From positions 1 to 37,097 of the forward strand of contig CANQPI010000017.1 of NCBI GenBank assembly GCA_947625725.1: DNA of 37,097 nucleotides, written 5' to 3'. The DNA comes from an uncultured Clostridia bacterium. GTDB lineage: Bacteria; Bacillota; Clostridia; Christensenellales; CAG-314. Below the pieces are notes generated by a model, which saw nothing but the letters and a program-made list of their open reading frames with translations, was not told the DNA's origin and searched no databases. Made by a program: the position numbers and the translations under genes. This document shows, piece after piece, positions 23,114 to 30,774 of this stretch; the first letter of the stretch is position 1; the number at the start of each line of letters is the position of its first letter.

Positions 23114-24754
23114 CTACTTGGCGGGGTTGAAACTGTCTTTCAAGCCGACTATTTCGTTGAAAACCAACTGCCCGTCGCGACTGTCGCGATCCAACACGTA
23201 GTAGCCAACGCGCATAAACTGAAAACGATCCTCTACCTTGGCGGAAAGCAAACCGCGCTCCGCCTTGGCGGAAACGATTTGCATGCTGTTTTCGTTGAAA
23301 CGTTCGTTGAAGTCCGTCACGCCGTCCACCACGTCGGAAAGCAAACTTTGCAATTTGCGTACCGTTATATCCACGCACGTCGAAGCGTCCACCCACTGAA
23401 TTACGCCCTTGACCTTGATACCGCTGGTATCCTCGCCCGATTTGGAGTCGGCGACTACCGAACAACGCAGTTCCGTGACCTTTCCGTCGGGATCGGTGAC
23501 AGCCTCGTCGCAGTGAATGATGTAGGCTCCTTTCAAACGGACATAGCCGTCGGGGCGCAGACGGTAATACTTGGGCGGCGGAACAAGGGCGAAGTCGCTT
23601 CGATCGATATACAATTCTTTGGAGAAGGCGACCTTTCTGTAAGTCGGGACTTCGGCGTTGCCGTTGTTTTCTATCGAAAGTTCCTCGCTCCCGTCGTAGT
23701 TGGTGAGTACCACTTTGAGGGGATCGAACACCGCCATAACTCTGTCCGCAGTGCGGTTGAGATTGTCGCGCACACAGGATTGCAGGTAACTTTCCTGCAC
23801 CTCGCTGTTGGCTTTGGATACGCCTATGCGTTCGCAAAAGTCTTTTATCGCTTCGGCGGGGTATCCTCTGCGGCGTATGCCCGATAACGTGGGCATGCGC
23901 GGGTCGTCCCAACCCATCACCTTGCCCTCTTCCACCAACTTTTTGAGATAGCGTTTGGACATGATGGTATTGGTAACGTTCAAGCGGGCAAACTCGATTT
24001 GCTGAGGCAACGGTTCGGGAAATTCGCAAGCCCTGACGACCCAATCGTACAGGGGGCGGTGATCCTCGAACTCCAACGTGCAAATGGAGTGAGTAATGCC
24101 CTCGTAGGCGTCCTCGATGGGATGCGCAAAGTCGTACATGGGATAAATGCACCATTTGTCCCCCGTGTTGTGATGAGTTGCGTGCAACACGCGGTATATA
24201 ACGGGATCGCGCATGTTGAGGTTGGGAGAAGCCATGTCTATCTTGGCGCGCAACACCTTGGCTCCGTCCGCATATACGCCGTCGCGCATTTCGTAAAACA
24301 AACGCAAATTTTCCTCTACCGAACGGTTGCGATCTGGGCTTTCCACTCCTGGCTCGTACAAAGTGCCGCGACGGTTGCGAATTTCCTCCGCGGTTTCGTC
24401 GCTTACGTACGCCAAACCTTTGTTTATCAACTTGACGGCGCAATCGAACATTACGTCAAAGTAGTCGCTGGCAAACAACAGTTTGTCCCACTCGAAACCC
24501 AACCACTTGATGTCCGACTTGATGCTCTCGACGTACTCGGCGTCCTCTTTGCTGGGGTTGGTGTCGTCAAACCGCAGATTGCACTTGCCGTTGTACTTGG
24601 CTTTTATGCCGAAGTTGATGCAAAGGCTCTTGGCGTGCCCTATGTGCAAGTAGCCGTTGGGTTCGGGCGGAAAACGCGTGCAAACCTCTTTGACCTTGCC
24701 GCTTGCCAAATCGCCGTCGATGATTTCTTCAATAAAATTTTTGGATTCGCTCAT
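23114..24754 (-). CDS. glnS: Glutaminyl-tRNA synthetase
   Basis: The 546-residue product charges tRNA-Gln directly. It is class I: HIGH at 37-40 in PPEPNGYLHIGH and the KMSKS-equivalent MSKR at 265-268. The catalytic core runs to about 330 and is followed by the two anticodon-binding beta-barrels. FDDTNP (62-67) and the PPEPNGYLHIGHAKS context favour GlnRS over GluRS. Many Firmicutes lack GlnRS and use GluRS plus GatCAB, so its presence suggests an acquired enzyme. A tRNA-Gln(CUG) gene lies at 30445-30519. AAGGAAAA stands before the ATG, 15 bases after the dnaB stop codon, so the two genes form an operon. Confidence 0.96.
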   Translation of the reverse strand: MSESKNFIEEIIDGDLASGKVKEVCTRFPPEPNGYLHIGHAKSLCINFGIKAKYNGKCNLRFDDTNPSKEDAEYVESIKSDIKWLGFEWDKLLFASDYFDVMFDCAVKLINKGLAYVSDETAEEIRNRRGTLYEPGVESPDRNRSVEENLRLFYEMRDGVYADGAKVLRAKIDMASPNLNMRDPVIYRVLHATHHNTGDKWCIYPMYDFAHPIEDAYEGITHSICTLEFEDHRPLYDWVVRACEFPEPLPQQIEFARLNVTNTIMSKRYLKKLVEEGKVMGWDDPRMPTLSGIRRRGYPAEAIKDFCERIGVSKANSEVQESYLQSCVRDNLNRTADRVMAVFDPLKVVLTNYDGSEELSIENNGNAEVPTYRKVAFSKELYIDRSDFALVPPPKYYRLRPDGYVRLKGAYIIHCDEAVTDPDGKVTELRCSVVADSKSGEDTSGIKVKGVIQWVDASTCVDITVRKLQSLLSDVVDGVTDFNERFNENSMQIVSAKAERGLLSAKVEDRFQFMRVGYYVLDRDSRDGQLVFNEIVGLKDSFNPAK

Positions 24755-24769
24755 AATTTTCCTTCAAAT

Positions 24770-26302
24770 TCAATCCTGTGGTTTGTCGTCCGAAATGAAA
24801 CTGCCTTCGTCCTCTCCTTCCGAAAATTCCGGTTCTTCCGAGGAGAGTTCGACCTCGCTTTGTTCGGGCGTTTTGTTTTGCACCTCGGCATAGGCTCCCA
24901 TGCCGTTCCGTCTGAGATAATCTTCGTCCACAAACCGAACGATCTTGCCCACCCAATAGAGCGGGATAGTGTCCGTTTCGCCGTTGCGGTGCTTTGCGAC
25001 GATAAGGCTGTACTTGTTGTTGCCCTGACCGTCCTTTTCCTTGTGAATGAACAACACTATGTCCGCGTCTTGCTCGATCGCGCCGGACTCTCTCAGGTCG
25101 CTGAGTACGGGTTCGCTGCCGCCGCTTTCCTTGCCCTTGATGTTGCGGATCTCCGCGTCGCGCTTTAACTGACTCAGCGCGATCACAGGTACGTTAAGTT
25201 CCTTTGCCAGCAATTTGAGCGAGCGGGATATGTTGGAAACTTCCTGCTGACGGTTGCCGTCCTTGCTTTCGCGGTTGTCGCTCATCAACTGTATGTAGTC
25301 GATAACGATCAGATCCAGACCTTTGAGCGTTTTCAGACGGCGGCACTGCGAGGCGATTTCCGCGGGTTTGATCTGCGCATAGTCGTTGCCATAGAGTTGC
25401 ATGGAACTGCAAATAGTGTTTTGCGCGGCGTGAAGTTTGGCAATGTCGCTCTCCTTGCCGGGCAGTTGTCCGCTCTTTATGTATTCCAGCGGAACTCCCG
25501 ACATTCCGGACAGCATACGTTCGATAAGTTGTTGATTGGACATCTCCAAACTGAAAACGGCTACCGTTTTGCCCTGTTTGGCGACGTGTTCGACAATGTT
25601 CATAGCCAACGCGGATTTGCCGACGCCGGGACGCGCCGCAAGCACTATCAACTCGCCGCCGTGCAAACCGTTGGTAAGCCGATCGAAACGCTTGAAACCC
25701 GTTTGTATGCCCACAAAATGACCGGGATTGCGGTAACGTTCGTTGATCTGCAACAACGCTTGCGCGGTTGCCTCCGACAAAGAAACAAGCCCGCCGTTCG
25801 TGCCGCCTTGCGACAGTTTGAAGATTTCTTCCTCGGCGTAGGTGATGGCTTCTTCCGCGTCCTGCGCGCTCATTGCACGTTGCATGACGTCGCCGCAAAT
25901 ACGTATCAAACTGCGCATTTTGGAGGCGCGGATAACGATATCCAAATACTCGCGCCAATTTGCCGTGCCGGGCAAAAAATCGTTGAGCCGCGCGATATAC
26001 TCGATGTCGCCCGCCTCAGCCAACTTGTCGTTACGGCGCAAACAATCTATTACGGAAGCGATGTTGACGGTGTTGGAAACGCTTTCCTCCCCCATACGGT
26101 GAGTGGCAAGATTGATCTCCTTCATTGCGTCGAATATCGTTGCATGGTTGGTTTGATAAAAATCCTCTTTGTGCAGGGCGGCGATCATTTCCGACTGAAA
26201 CGCCGCGTCGCGCAATATGCAACACAAAATGCTTTGCTCCGCCTCAACGCTGTTGGGCATGGTTATGGGGCGCGGAGTTTGCTGTTCTCTTTTGTCAGGC
26301 AT
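24770..26302 (-). CDS. dnaB: Replicative DNA helicase DnaB
   Basis: The 510-residue product is the hexameric helicase of the replication fork. The N-terminal domain (about 15-120) starts with PNSVEAEQSILCCIL. A linker leads to the RecA-like domain, with Walker A ARPGVGKS (223-230), Walker B LIVIDYIQLM, and the arginine-finger region SGAIEQDADIVLFIHR-like (here FIHK). A tail of about 50 residues is very acidic (Glu/Asp/Ser) and longer than usual; there is no intein. The ATG at 26302 was chosen because GAGGAG lies six bases before it. The promoter at 26359-26387 drives dnaB-glnS. Confidence 0.97.
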   Translation of the reverse strand: MPDKREQQTPRPITMPNSVEAEQSILCCILRDAAFQSEMIAALHKEDFYQTNHATIFDAMKEINLATHRMGEESVSNTVNIASVIDCLRRNDKLAEAGDIEYIARLNDFLPGTANWREYLDIVIRASKMRSLIRICGDVMQRAMSAQDAEEAITYAEEEIFKLSQGGTNGGLVSLSEATAQALLQINERYRNPGHFVGIQTGFKRFDRLTNGLHGGELIVLAARPGVGKSALAMNIVEHVAKQGKTVAVFSLEMSNQQLIERMLSGMSGVPLEYIKSGQLPGKESDIAKLHAAQNTICSSMQLYGNDYAQIKPAEIASQCRRLKTLKGLDLIVIDYIQLMSDNRESKDGNRQQEVSNISRSLKLLAKELNVPVIALSQLKRDAEIRNIKGKESGGSEPVLSDLRESGAIEQDADIVLFIHKEKDGQGNNKYSLIVAKHRNGETDTIPLYWVGKIVRFVDEDYLRRNGMGAYAEVQNKTPEQSEVELSSEEPEFSEGEDEGSFISDDKPQD

Positions 26303-26358
26303 TTGTTTCTCCTCGGTTTTGGGCATGTAACGACGACAAAGCCCATTTTAGTAGTATA

Positions 26359-26387
26359 ATTATACTTGATTTGCCGATATAAAGCAA
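26359..26387 (-). promoter_or_regulatory. Promoter of dnaB-glnS
   Basis: TTGCTT (26382-26387), 17-base spacer, TATAAT (26359-26364) on the minus strand. Confidence 0.75.
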
Positions 26388-26412
26388 TAATATTTTACTA
26401 AAATATTTCAAA

Positions 26413-26439
26413 GCCCCGCCAAAGCATATTTGACGGGGC
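26413..26439 (-). terminator. Terminator of the PHP-vanW operon
   Basis: On the minus strand GCCCCGTC (26439-26432) pairs with GGCGGGGC (26420-26413), followed by TTTGAAATATTTT. It lies 27 bases past the vanW-type stop codon. Confidence 0.88.
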
Positions 26440-26465
26440 AGTCATTGGTTTAGACTTTGCCTGAG

Positions 26466-27698
26466 TTAGTTTTCGGGCAAAGCGTCGCCGCGTTCCGTAT
26501 AGCCGCGCGCGACGACGGCGTCCACGCGCTTGTAACTGTTGGTGCGGATCAACTTTCTGTTCACAAGTTTGTCGCCCAAGTAGTAGTTGAGATACGATTT
26601 TGTCTTGACTCCGTCCGAGCCGCCCACCACGACCTTGGTTTGGTCGGTGTAAACAAGTTCGGGATACTTGTTTTTGTCCACAATGTAGTTTACGGCAAAC
26701 TTGTCGCGCGTTTCGACGCTTTCGCGCACGATGCGAAATGGGTTTGCCTCTCCGTAGACGGTGAACGTCAGTTGTTTTCGACGCGTTTCCGCCGCAATGT
26801 AGACGGGATGATCGGTGTCGTTGACAAACGTCAGGTCCGCCGTTCCGTAACTGACCATTGCGTCAAAACCAGGCTTGACGTAGGAGGAAACGAGAGAGTG
26901 TTGCACCGCTTTGGGTACAAAACCCGCAAGCAGCAACGCGTTGTACAAAGTTGTGGATACCTGACACACGCCGCCGCCCACGCCGTCGGCATAGTTGCCG
27001 TCCATGATGACTTTGGACGCTTTGTAACCGTTTGCCTCCGTGCGTTCGCCCACTGTCGCGTTGAACGAAAACGTTTCGCCTACGCCCACCGTGACCCCGT
27101 TGACAGCCGCTGCCGCGCGCTCGACGTTGTGGCAACGGTTTGCCGAACCTGAGGCATAGGACGTGGAGAAAGTTCCGCGACACAACGTGTATTGTTTGAG
27201 TTCCTCTGCCGTGCAGGCTTTGTAGGTTGTGATAGGCAACGAGATACGTAGCGTCTTTCCGCAAGACGACAACGCTGTTTCAAACAGTTTTTTGACGTTT
27301 ATTTCCACCCCATCTTGCGATTTTCGGTAGGTAAAACCGTTTTTGCCGAACTGCACGACTGCGTCGATCTTGTTTCGGCAAACGTAGGCAAAGTGATCCG
27401 CGACCTTGCCGAATCCGGGCAAGATATAGTCGTATATCGCGTCCGTCGGCAAGCCCATTTGCACAAGTTCTCGGTAAAGTTTCCGTTTTTGTTTCGCTCC
27501 GTGCCAAAACAGGCGTTGCTCCGCTTGACTTTCCAAACCGCAAACGTTCTCGCTCAAATCGTAGCGAAACGTATCGCCGCCATACTCGACGTCAAAGCGG
27601 ACGTTCCAGGGCGCGACAGACTCGGCAAACGCCTGCCGACAAACAAAAACGCTCACAGATAATGCGAGCGTCAAAGTAAGTATGACCAATTTTTTCAT
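26466..27698 (-). CDS. Secreted VanW-domain protein with a G5-like C-terminus
   Basis: The 410-residue product has a cleavable signal peptide ending AFA (about residue 25). The VanW core is clear: FSTSYASGSANRCHNVERAA, GETFSFNATVGERT, and the hallmark GGGVCQVSTTLYNALLLAG. The C-terminal part (about 315-405), with VVVGGSDGVKTKSYLNYYLG and a final VVARG, resembles a G5 domain that binds cell-wall sugars. The region before VanW may be a peptidoglycan-binding-4 type domain. VanW was named from a vancomycin cluster, but its role is unknown and no van genes are here. It overlaps the PHP gene by ATGA, so the two are cotranslated. Confidence 0.92.
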   Translation of the reverse strand: MKKLVILTLTLALSVSVFVCRQAFAESVAPWNVRFDVEYGGDTFRYDLSENVCGLESQAEQRLFWHGAKQKRKLYRELVQMGLPTDAIYDYILPGFGKVADHFAYVCRNKIDAVVQFGKNGFTYRKSQDGVEINVKKLFETALSSCGKTLRISLPITTYKACTAEELKQYTLCRGTFSTSYASGSANRCHNVERAAAAVNGVTVGVGETFSFNATVGERTEANGYKASKVIMDGNYADGVGGGVCQVSTTLYNALLLAGFVPKAVQHSLVSSYVKPGFDAMVSYGTADLTFVNDTDHPVYIAAETRRKQLTFTVYGEANPFRIVRESVETRDKFAVNYIVDKNKYPELVYTDQTKVVVGGSDGVKTKSYLNYYLGDKLVNRKLIRTNSYKRVDAVVARGYTERGDALPEN

Positions 27699-28507
27699 AT
27701 TCCCAAAACCTTTCGAGTGTAACCGTTGGGCGAAAAATTTTGCGCGCCGAGTTCCACTCCGTGAACATAGTCGTGAAAATCACTCCCGCCCGTAGAAACA
27801 AGTTTGTATTTTTTTGCCATACGATTGTAAAAATTACGCTCAAAGGTATTGTGTGCAAAATAGTTGGCTTCGATACCGGACAAGCCTGCGGAAACCAACG
27901 GTTTGAGAAAGCGTTCGAACTGCCGCGCGTCCATGTGCAACTGTTTGGGGTGGGCAAGCACAGGTATGCCGCCGAAACGCAACGTAAGTTGTATCGCTTC
28001 TGCGGGAGTCATACGCTTGGTCTGCACGTAGCAACTGCGACCCGCGCCGATATACTTGTCAAACGCCTCCGCGACATCCTTGCAGTAGCCCAAACGCACC
28101 ATTTCGCGCGCGATAACGGGACGTCCGACGGAACCGTCCTTTTGCAACGCGGCGAGATCGACGGGCATTCCCGCGTCGCACAATTTTTGCACAATGGCGC
28201 GGTTGCGATCGTTGCGCAACTCCATTATGGGCGCCATTACGCCGTCCAAAAGTTCATTGTCTATATCCACATTGTACGCAAGTATGTGAACGTCCGTTCC
28301 CTCCGAAACGCAGGACAACTCCGCGCCGACGACAAACTTCAACCCCGCTTGCCGAGCGTAAATACGCGCACGGCGAGAGCCTTCGAACGTGTCGTGATCG
28401 GTGACGGATATGCAACCGACGCCGCGTTGTTGCGCCAAATCGACTACTTCCTGCGGGGTAAACTTGCCGTCGGATAACGTTGTGTGTATGTGCAAATCAC
28501 ATTTCAT
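27695..28507 (-). CDS. PHP-domain phosphoesterase (TrpH/RNase AM-like)
   Basis: The 270-residue product opens with the PHP metal-binding motif DLHIHTTLSDG and continues with ISVTDHDTFEG, VGAELSC, IPVLAHPKQL and the final GGSDFH. These give the histidines and aspartates of a trinuclear metal site. Relatives include YciV/RNase AM, which trims RNA ends, and histidinol-phosphatase-like enzymes; the substrate here is not determined. The ATG at 28507 gives a protein starting directly at the motif. The promoter at 28514-28542 puts the transcription start on or within a base of this ATG and no Shine-Dalgarno is present, so translation should be leaderless. It is followed by the overlapping vanW-type gene. 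Confidence 0.9.
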   Translation of the reverse strand: MKCDLHIHTTLSDGKFTPQEVVDLAQQRGVGCISVTDHDTFEGSRRARIYARQAGLKFVVGAELSCVSEGTDVHILAYNVDIDNELLDGVMAPIMELRNDRNRAIVQKLCDAGMPVDLAALQKDGSVGRPVIAREMVRLGYCKDVAEAFDKYIGAGRSCYVQTKRMTPAEAIQLTLRFGGIPVLAHPKQLHMDARQFERFLKPLVSAGLSGIEANYFAHNTFERNFYNRMAKKYKLVSTGGSDFHDYVHGVELGAQNFSPNGYTRKVLGI

Positions 28508-28513
28508 ACTAAA

Positions 28514-28542
28514 AATATACCAAATTTTACAAATTGTGTCAA
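28514..28542 (-). promoter_or_regulatory. Promoter of the PHP-vanW operon, implying a leaderless mRNA
   Basis: TTGACA (28537-28542), 17-base spacer, TATATT (28514-28519) on the minus strand. Only six bases lie between the -10 box and the ATG. Confidence 0.8.
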
Positions 28543-28688
28543 CTTGCACGCAAAAATAGCGTTCGTCGCCCGTCGGACATGTTTACCGCCCGAATATACC
28601 GCAACTCGTTTAGCCGCGAGCCGCGACGATCATATAGGCGCGATATATTTTATTACTGCGTTTTTGCATAAACTTGCCAATGATTTTG

Positions 28689-28717
28689 TTGATTATCCGC
28701 GCGATTTCTGCTATACT
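28689..28717 (+). promoter_or_regulatory. Promoter of the GNAT gene
   Basis: TTGATT (28689-28694), 17-base spacer, TATACT (28712-28717). The leader to the ATG at 28762 is about 38 bases. Between this and the divergent PHP promoter (28543-28688) I see nothing recognisable. Confidence 0.75.
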
Positions 28718-28761
28718 TATAAAAAATATTTTTTTATGGGCAAATGGTATAGGACAGACTT

Positions 28762-29481
28762 ATGAAGAAAATAATTCCCACGCCGCAATTGACAGATCTA
28801 TTCAAATCGCGCCCCGAAACGCTGATATTCGAGGGGTATTGTCGCTACACCGACAAACTTACCTTGTGGCAAGAGGGAGAAAGTTACGCGCTGTCCGTCC
28901 GAATAGGGGACTCCCAAAAGACCTGCTTTGCCACCGACAGTATGGATTTTGTAGACGAGGTGCTGTCGGAACTTTGCGGTAACGTGGAGTTGTGCGGAGT
29001 TGACGAGCGCATTACGGAATACCTGCGCGACAAATATCGGTACGTTTGGGAAACGCATTGTTTGCTACACGTTTGGAACGGACAACCCTTGACGCACCAA
29101 ATCACTCACAAAATCTACCCCATATCGCCAAAATACGCCCAGGCGGTTTCCGACGGAACGCCTTATCACGCGCCCGTGGAGGAAATTTGCAAATGTTTGG
29201 AACTGCACCCGTCGGCGGCGATATTTGTTGACGGAAAGCCCGTTTGCTGGTGTTTGTGCCATTTGGAAAAGAGCCTAGGCATGCTCTACACCTTGCCCGA
29301 ATACCGTCAACAAGGCTTGGCGTTGGAAGTGATAACCGCCTTGTGCAACGACGTGATAAGTCGAGGCGACATTCCGTACGCCTACATTGTGGACACCAAC
29401 GTGCCGTCATTGAGCCTTGCCGCCAAATACAATTTTGTATCGGTAAAACGCGCCGACTACTTTTTGATAAGCAAAAATTGA
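28762..29481 (+). CDS. GNAT-family N-acetyltransferase
   Basis: The 239-residue product has its acetyltransferase fold in the C-terminal half. GMLYTLPEYRQQGLALEVITAL carries the acetyl-CoA pyrophosphate loop in the form RQQGLA, followed by DVISRGDIPYAYIVDTN and the closing strand SLAAKYNFV of the FR47-like group. The N-terminal half (about 1-125) has no clear motif and may be a second, degenerate GNAT domain. The acceptor is unknown; amino acids, peptides or antibiotics are all possible. AGGACAG stands before the ATG. It is flanked by a divergent PHP-vanW operon and a small membrane-protein gene. Confidence 0.85.
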   Translation: MKKIIPTPQLTDLFKSRPETLIFEGYCRYTDKLTLWQEGESYALSVRIGDSQKTCFATDSMDFVDEVLSELCGNVELCGVDERITEYLRDKYRYVWETHCLLHVWNGQPLTHQITHKIYPISPKYAQAVSDGTPYHAPVEEICKCLELHPSAAIFVDGKPVCWCLCHLEKSLGMLYTLPEYRQQGLALEVITALCNDVISRGDIPYAYIVDTNVPSLSLAAKYNFVSVKRADYFLISKN

Positions 29482-29685
29482 TTTGCCGCTTGTGTTAGGC
29501 GTTTGCGCCAAAATACGGCAGTTTTCAAACTCGTTTGGCAACGAAATGAAAAACGACAATTCCAAACAACCTTGTGAAAGGTCAAAACGTATCGAGATCG
29601 CGAAAATACGCGCGTAGCGCAACAAACCGATTTGCGGCGTAGGCAAATAATATAATTGAAAATCAAAAGAAAAGGAGAGTTTTGT

Positions 29686-30069
29686 ATGTTTTCTGTCCTG
29701 GGAACGACCTTCGCGGAAGTCCTCAAAAACGAGTGGCTGGGCATTGTTGCCTCGGCTTTCGTGCTGGTATCATTTTTGTTCAGCAAACAGACGATAACGC
29801 GCATAATCAACATTTGCGGGTGCATTGCGTTTGTCATATACGGGTTGCTGTTGCCTGCGTACTCCACCGCCTTTATGAACGGCGCGTTGATAATTGTGCA
29901 TATTGTTTTTCTTGTCAAAGACTACCTTGCGCGCAAAAAAGCAAAAAGAGCCCAAACCTTGCCCGACGAACAATCGACCGAAACGAGCAAACCGACCGCC
30001 ATTGACGGCGCACAACAACCGACCGCCGACGAACGCACAGACGAGCAAACAAAAAACCGCGCCGACTGA
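29686..30069 (+). CDS. Small YgjV-like membrane protein
   Basis: The 127-residue product has three hydrophobic segments: NEWLGIVASAFVLVSFLFS, IINICGCIAFVIYGLLLPAY and a third containing ALIIVHIVFLVKDYL. A polar tail of about 45 residues rich in Thr, Gln, Glu and Asp follows. The spacing and the GCIAFVIYG motif recall the YgjV-type inner-membrane family (function unknown). The ATG at 29686 follows AAGGAGAG by five bases; a longer reading starting at 29656 lacks such a site. A TATAAT at 29651-29656 may be the -10, but no good -35 matches. The 200 bases before it hold only a small hairpin, GGCG/CGCC. Confidence 0.7.
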   Translation: MFSVLGTTFAEVLKNEWLGIVASAFVLVSFLFSKQTITRIINICGCIAFVIYGLLLPAYSTAFMNGALIIVHIVFLVKDYLARKKAKRAQTLPDEQSTETSKPTAIDGAQQPTADERTDEQTKNRAD

Positions 30070-30099
30070 CAAGCGTACCAACACTAAATTACACAATAC

Positions 30100-30128
30100 A
30101 AAAGGGTGTGCCTTGTGCAAACCCTTTT
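30100..30128 (+). terminator. Terminator of the YgjV-like gene
   Basis: AAAAGGGT (30100-30107) pairs with ACCCTTTT (30121-30128), followed by CTTTTG. It lies 30 bases past the stop codon. Confidence 0.75.
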
Positions 30129-30159
30129 CTTTTGCGACATATAAGCGTAGCCGCAGGTC

Positions 30160-30236
30160 CCCGTGCGAACGTATATTCGCACGGGAAAAGAAGCAACCGA
30201 CGGCAAAAGCAAACCCGCCGAATTTTTCGGCGGGTT
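30160..30236. other. Two perfect hairpins in a gene-free stretch
   Basis: CCCGTGCGAA/TTCGCACGGG (30160-30169/30176-30185) and AACCCGCCGAA/TTCGGCGGGTT (30212-30222/30226-30236). On the minus strand the second lies about 22 bases after the tRNA-like fragment at 30259-30280 and continues TGCTTTTG, so it may be the old terminator of that fragment. No gene is visible from 30129 to 30385. Confidence 0.7.
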
Positions 30237-30258
30237 GCTCATAGGTCGAGTTGCTTCG

Positions 30259-30280
30259 ATGGCTAGGGTAACAGGATTTG
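30259..30280 (-). pseudogene. tRNA-Gln 3'-end fragment
   Basis: These 22 bases equal the 3' end of the tRNA-Gln gene (30444-30465) except at one position. They cover the CCA end, the acceptor strand and part of the T arm. Further upstream on the minus strand GGGACAAATCC is a weak match to the T loop, and beyond that no cloverleaf can be drawn. It is either a decayed tandem tRNA-Gln or a remnant of integration at the tRNA end. No integrase is near. Confidence 0.6.
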
Positions 30281-30385
30281 TCCCAAGTGCAACGCCGGGT
30301 AAACGAAGCGCAAGCGAAGTGCTACGTCATTTCAAACTGTCCTGACTTCTCGTAAAATATTGCGGCGAGCAAAAAGAAGCAACAA

Positions 30386-30414
30386 AAAGAGGCACGCTAA
30401 ATACGTGCCTCTTT
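30386..30414 (-). terminator. Terminator of tRNA-Gln
   Basis: AAAGAGGCACG/CGTGCCTCTTT, 11 bp, loop of seven. On the minus strand it is followed by TTGTTGCTTCTTTTT, about 30 bases after the tRNA CCA end. Confidence 0.85.
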
Positions 30415-30444
30415 CTGTTGTGACTAAATAGCGAAGCCGCAATA

Positions 30445-30519
30445 TGGCTAGGGTAGCAGGATTTGAACCTGCGGATGACGGAGTCAGAATCCGTTGCCTT
30501 ACCGCTTGGCGATACCCCA
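30445..30519 (-). tRNA. tRNA-Gln (anticodon CUG)
   Basis: The 75-base minus-strand sequence folds as a cloverleaf. Acceptor TGGGGTA/TACCCTA with one G-U. D arm GCCAAGCGGTAAGGC. Anticodon stem ACGGA/TCCGT with loop TTCTGAC, giving CUG for codon CAG. T arm GCAGG-TTCAAAT-CCTGC. Discriminator G and an encoded CCA. The U1-A72 end pair is the weak pair preferred by GlnRS, and glnS is in the window. Confidence 0.97.
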
Positions 30520-30530
30520 TTAACAGTTAC

Positions 30531-30559
30531 AGTATAAAACTTTTGCCAAGGATTGTCAA
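30531..30559 (-). promoter_or_regulatory. Promoter of tRNA-Gln
   Basis: TTGACA (30554-30559), 17-base spacer, TATACT (30531-30536) on the minus strand, 12 bases before the mature tRNA. From here to 30744 nothing else is recognisable. Confidence 0.9.
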
Positions 30560-30744
30560 TTATATTTAGTAACTTTGCGCTTATTATCCCGCTACGCCAA
30601 TGCGCAAAAATACTTTTGCTTGCGGCAACTCGCCTCGCCCGTCACACACTGCGGAATTTTGCGGAGGAGGGGAATATCCACCGCCGCTTGGGTTTGCCGC
30701 GCTCAAAACGACATTATCGCAAACTCGACTTACAAATTGCACAA

Positions 30745-30772
30745 GAAAACGCCTTTGTGAAAAGGCGTTTTC
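30745..30772 (-). terminator. Terminator of the ABC exporter operon
   Basis: GAAAACGCCTTT/AAAGGCGTTTTC (30745-30756/30761-30772), a perfect 12-bp stem with a four-base loop, directly after the stop codon at 30775. On the minus strand the 3' arm itself supplies GTTTTC. Confidence 0.85.
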
Positions 30773-30774
30773 CG

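Noticed and set aside
26466-27698. Vancomycin resistance gene
   Set aside because: VanW-domain proteins are widespread in Clostridia outside resistance clusters, and no vanA/B, vanH, vanX, vanR or vanS gene is here.
30163-30345. 60-codon frame containing SMARVTGFVPSATPG
   Set aside because: Peptides of the form MARVTGFxP arise from translating the antisense of a tRNA 3' end; it overlaps the tRNA fragment and has no ribosome binding site.
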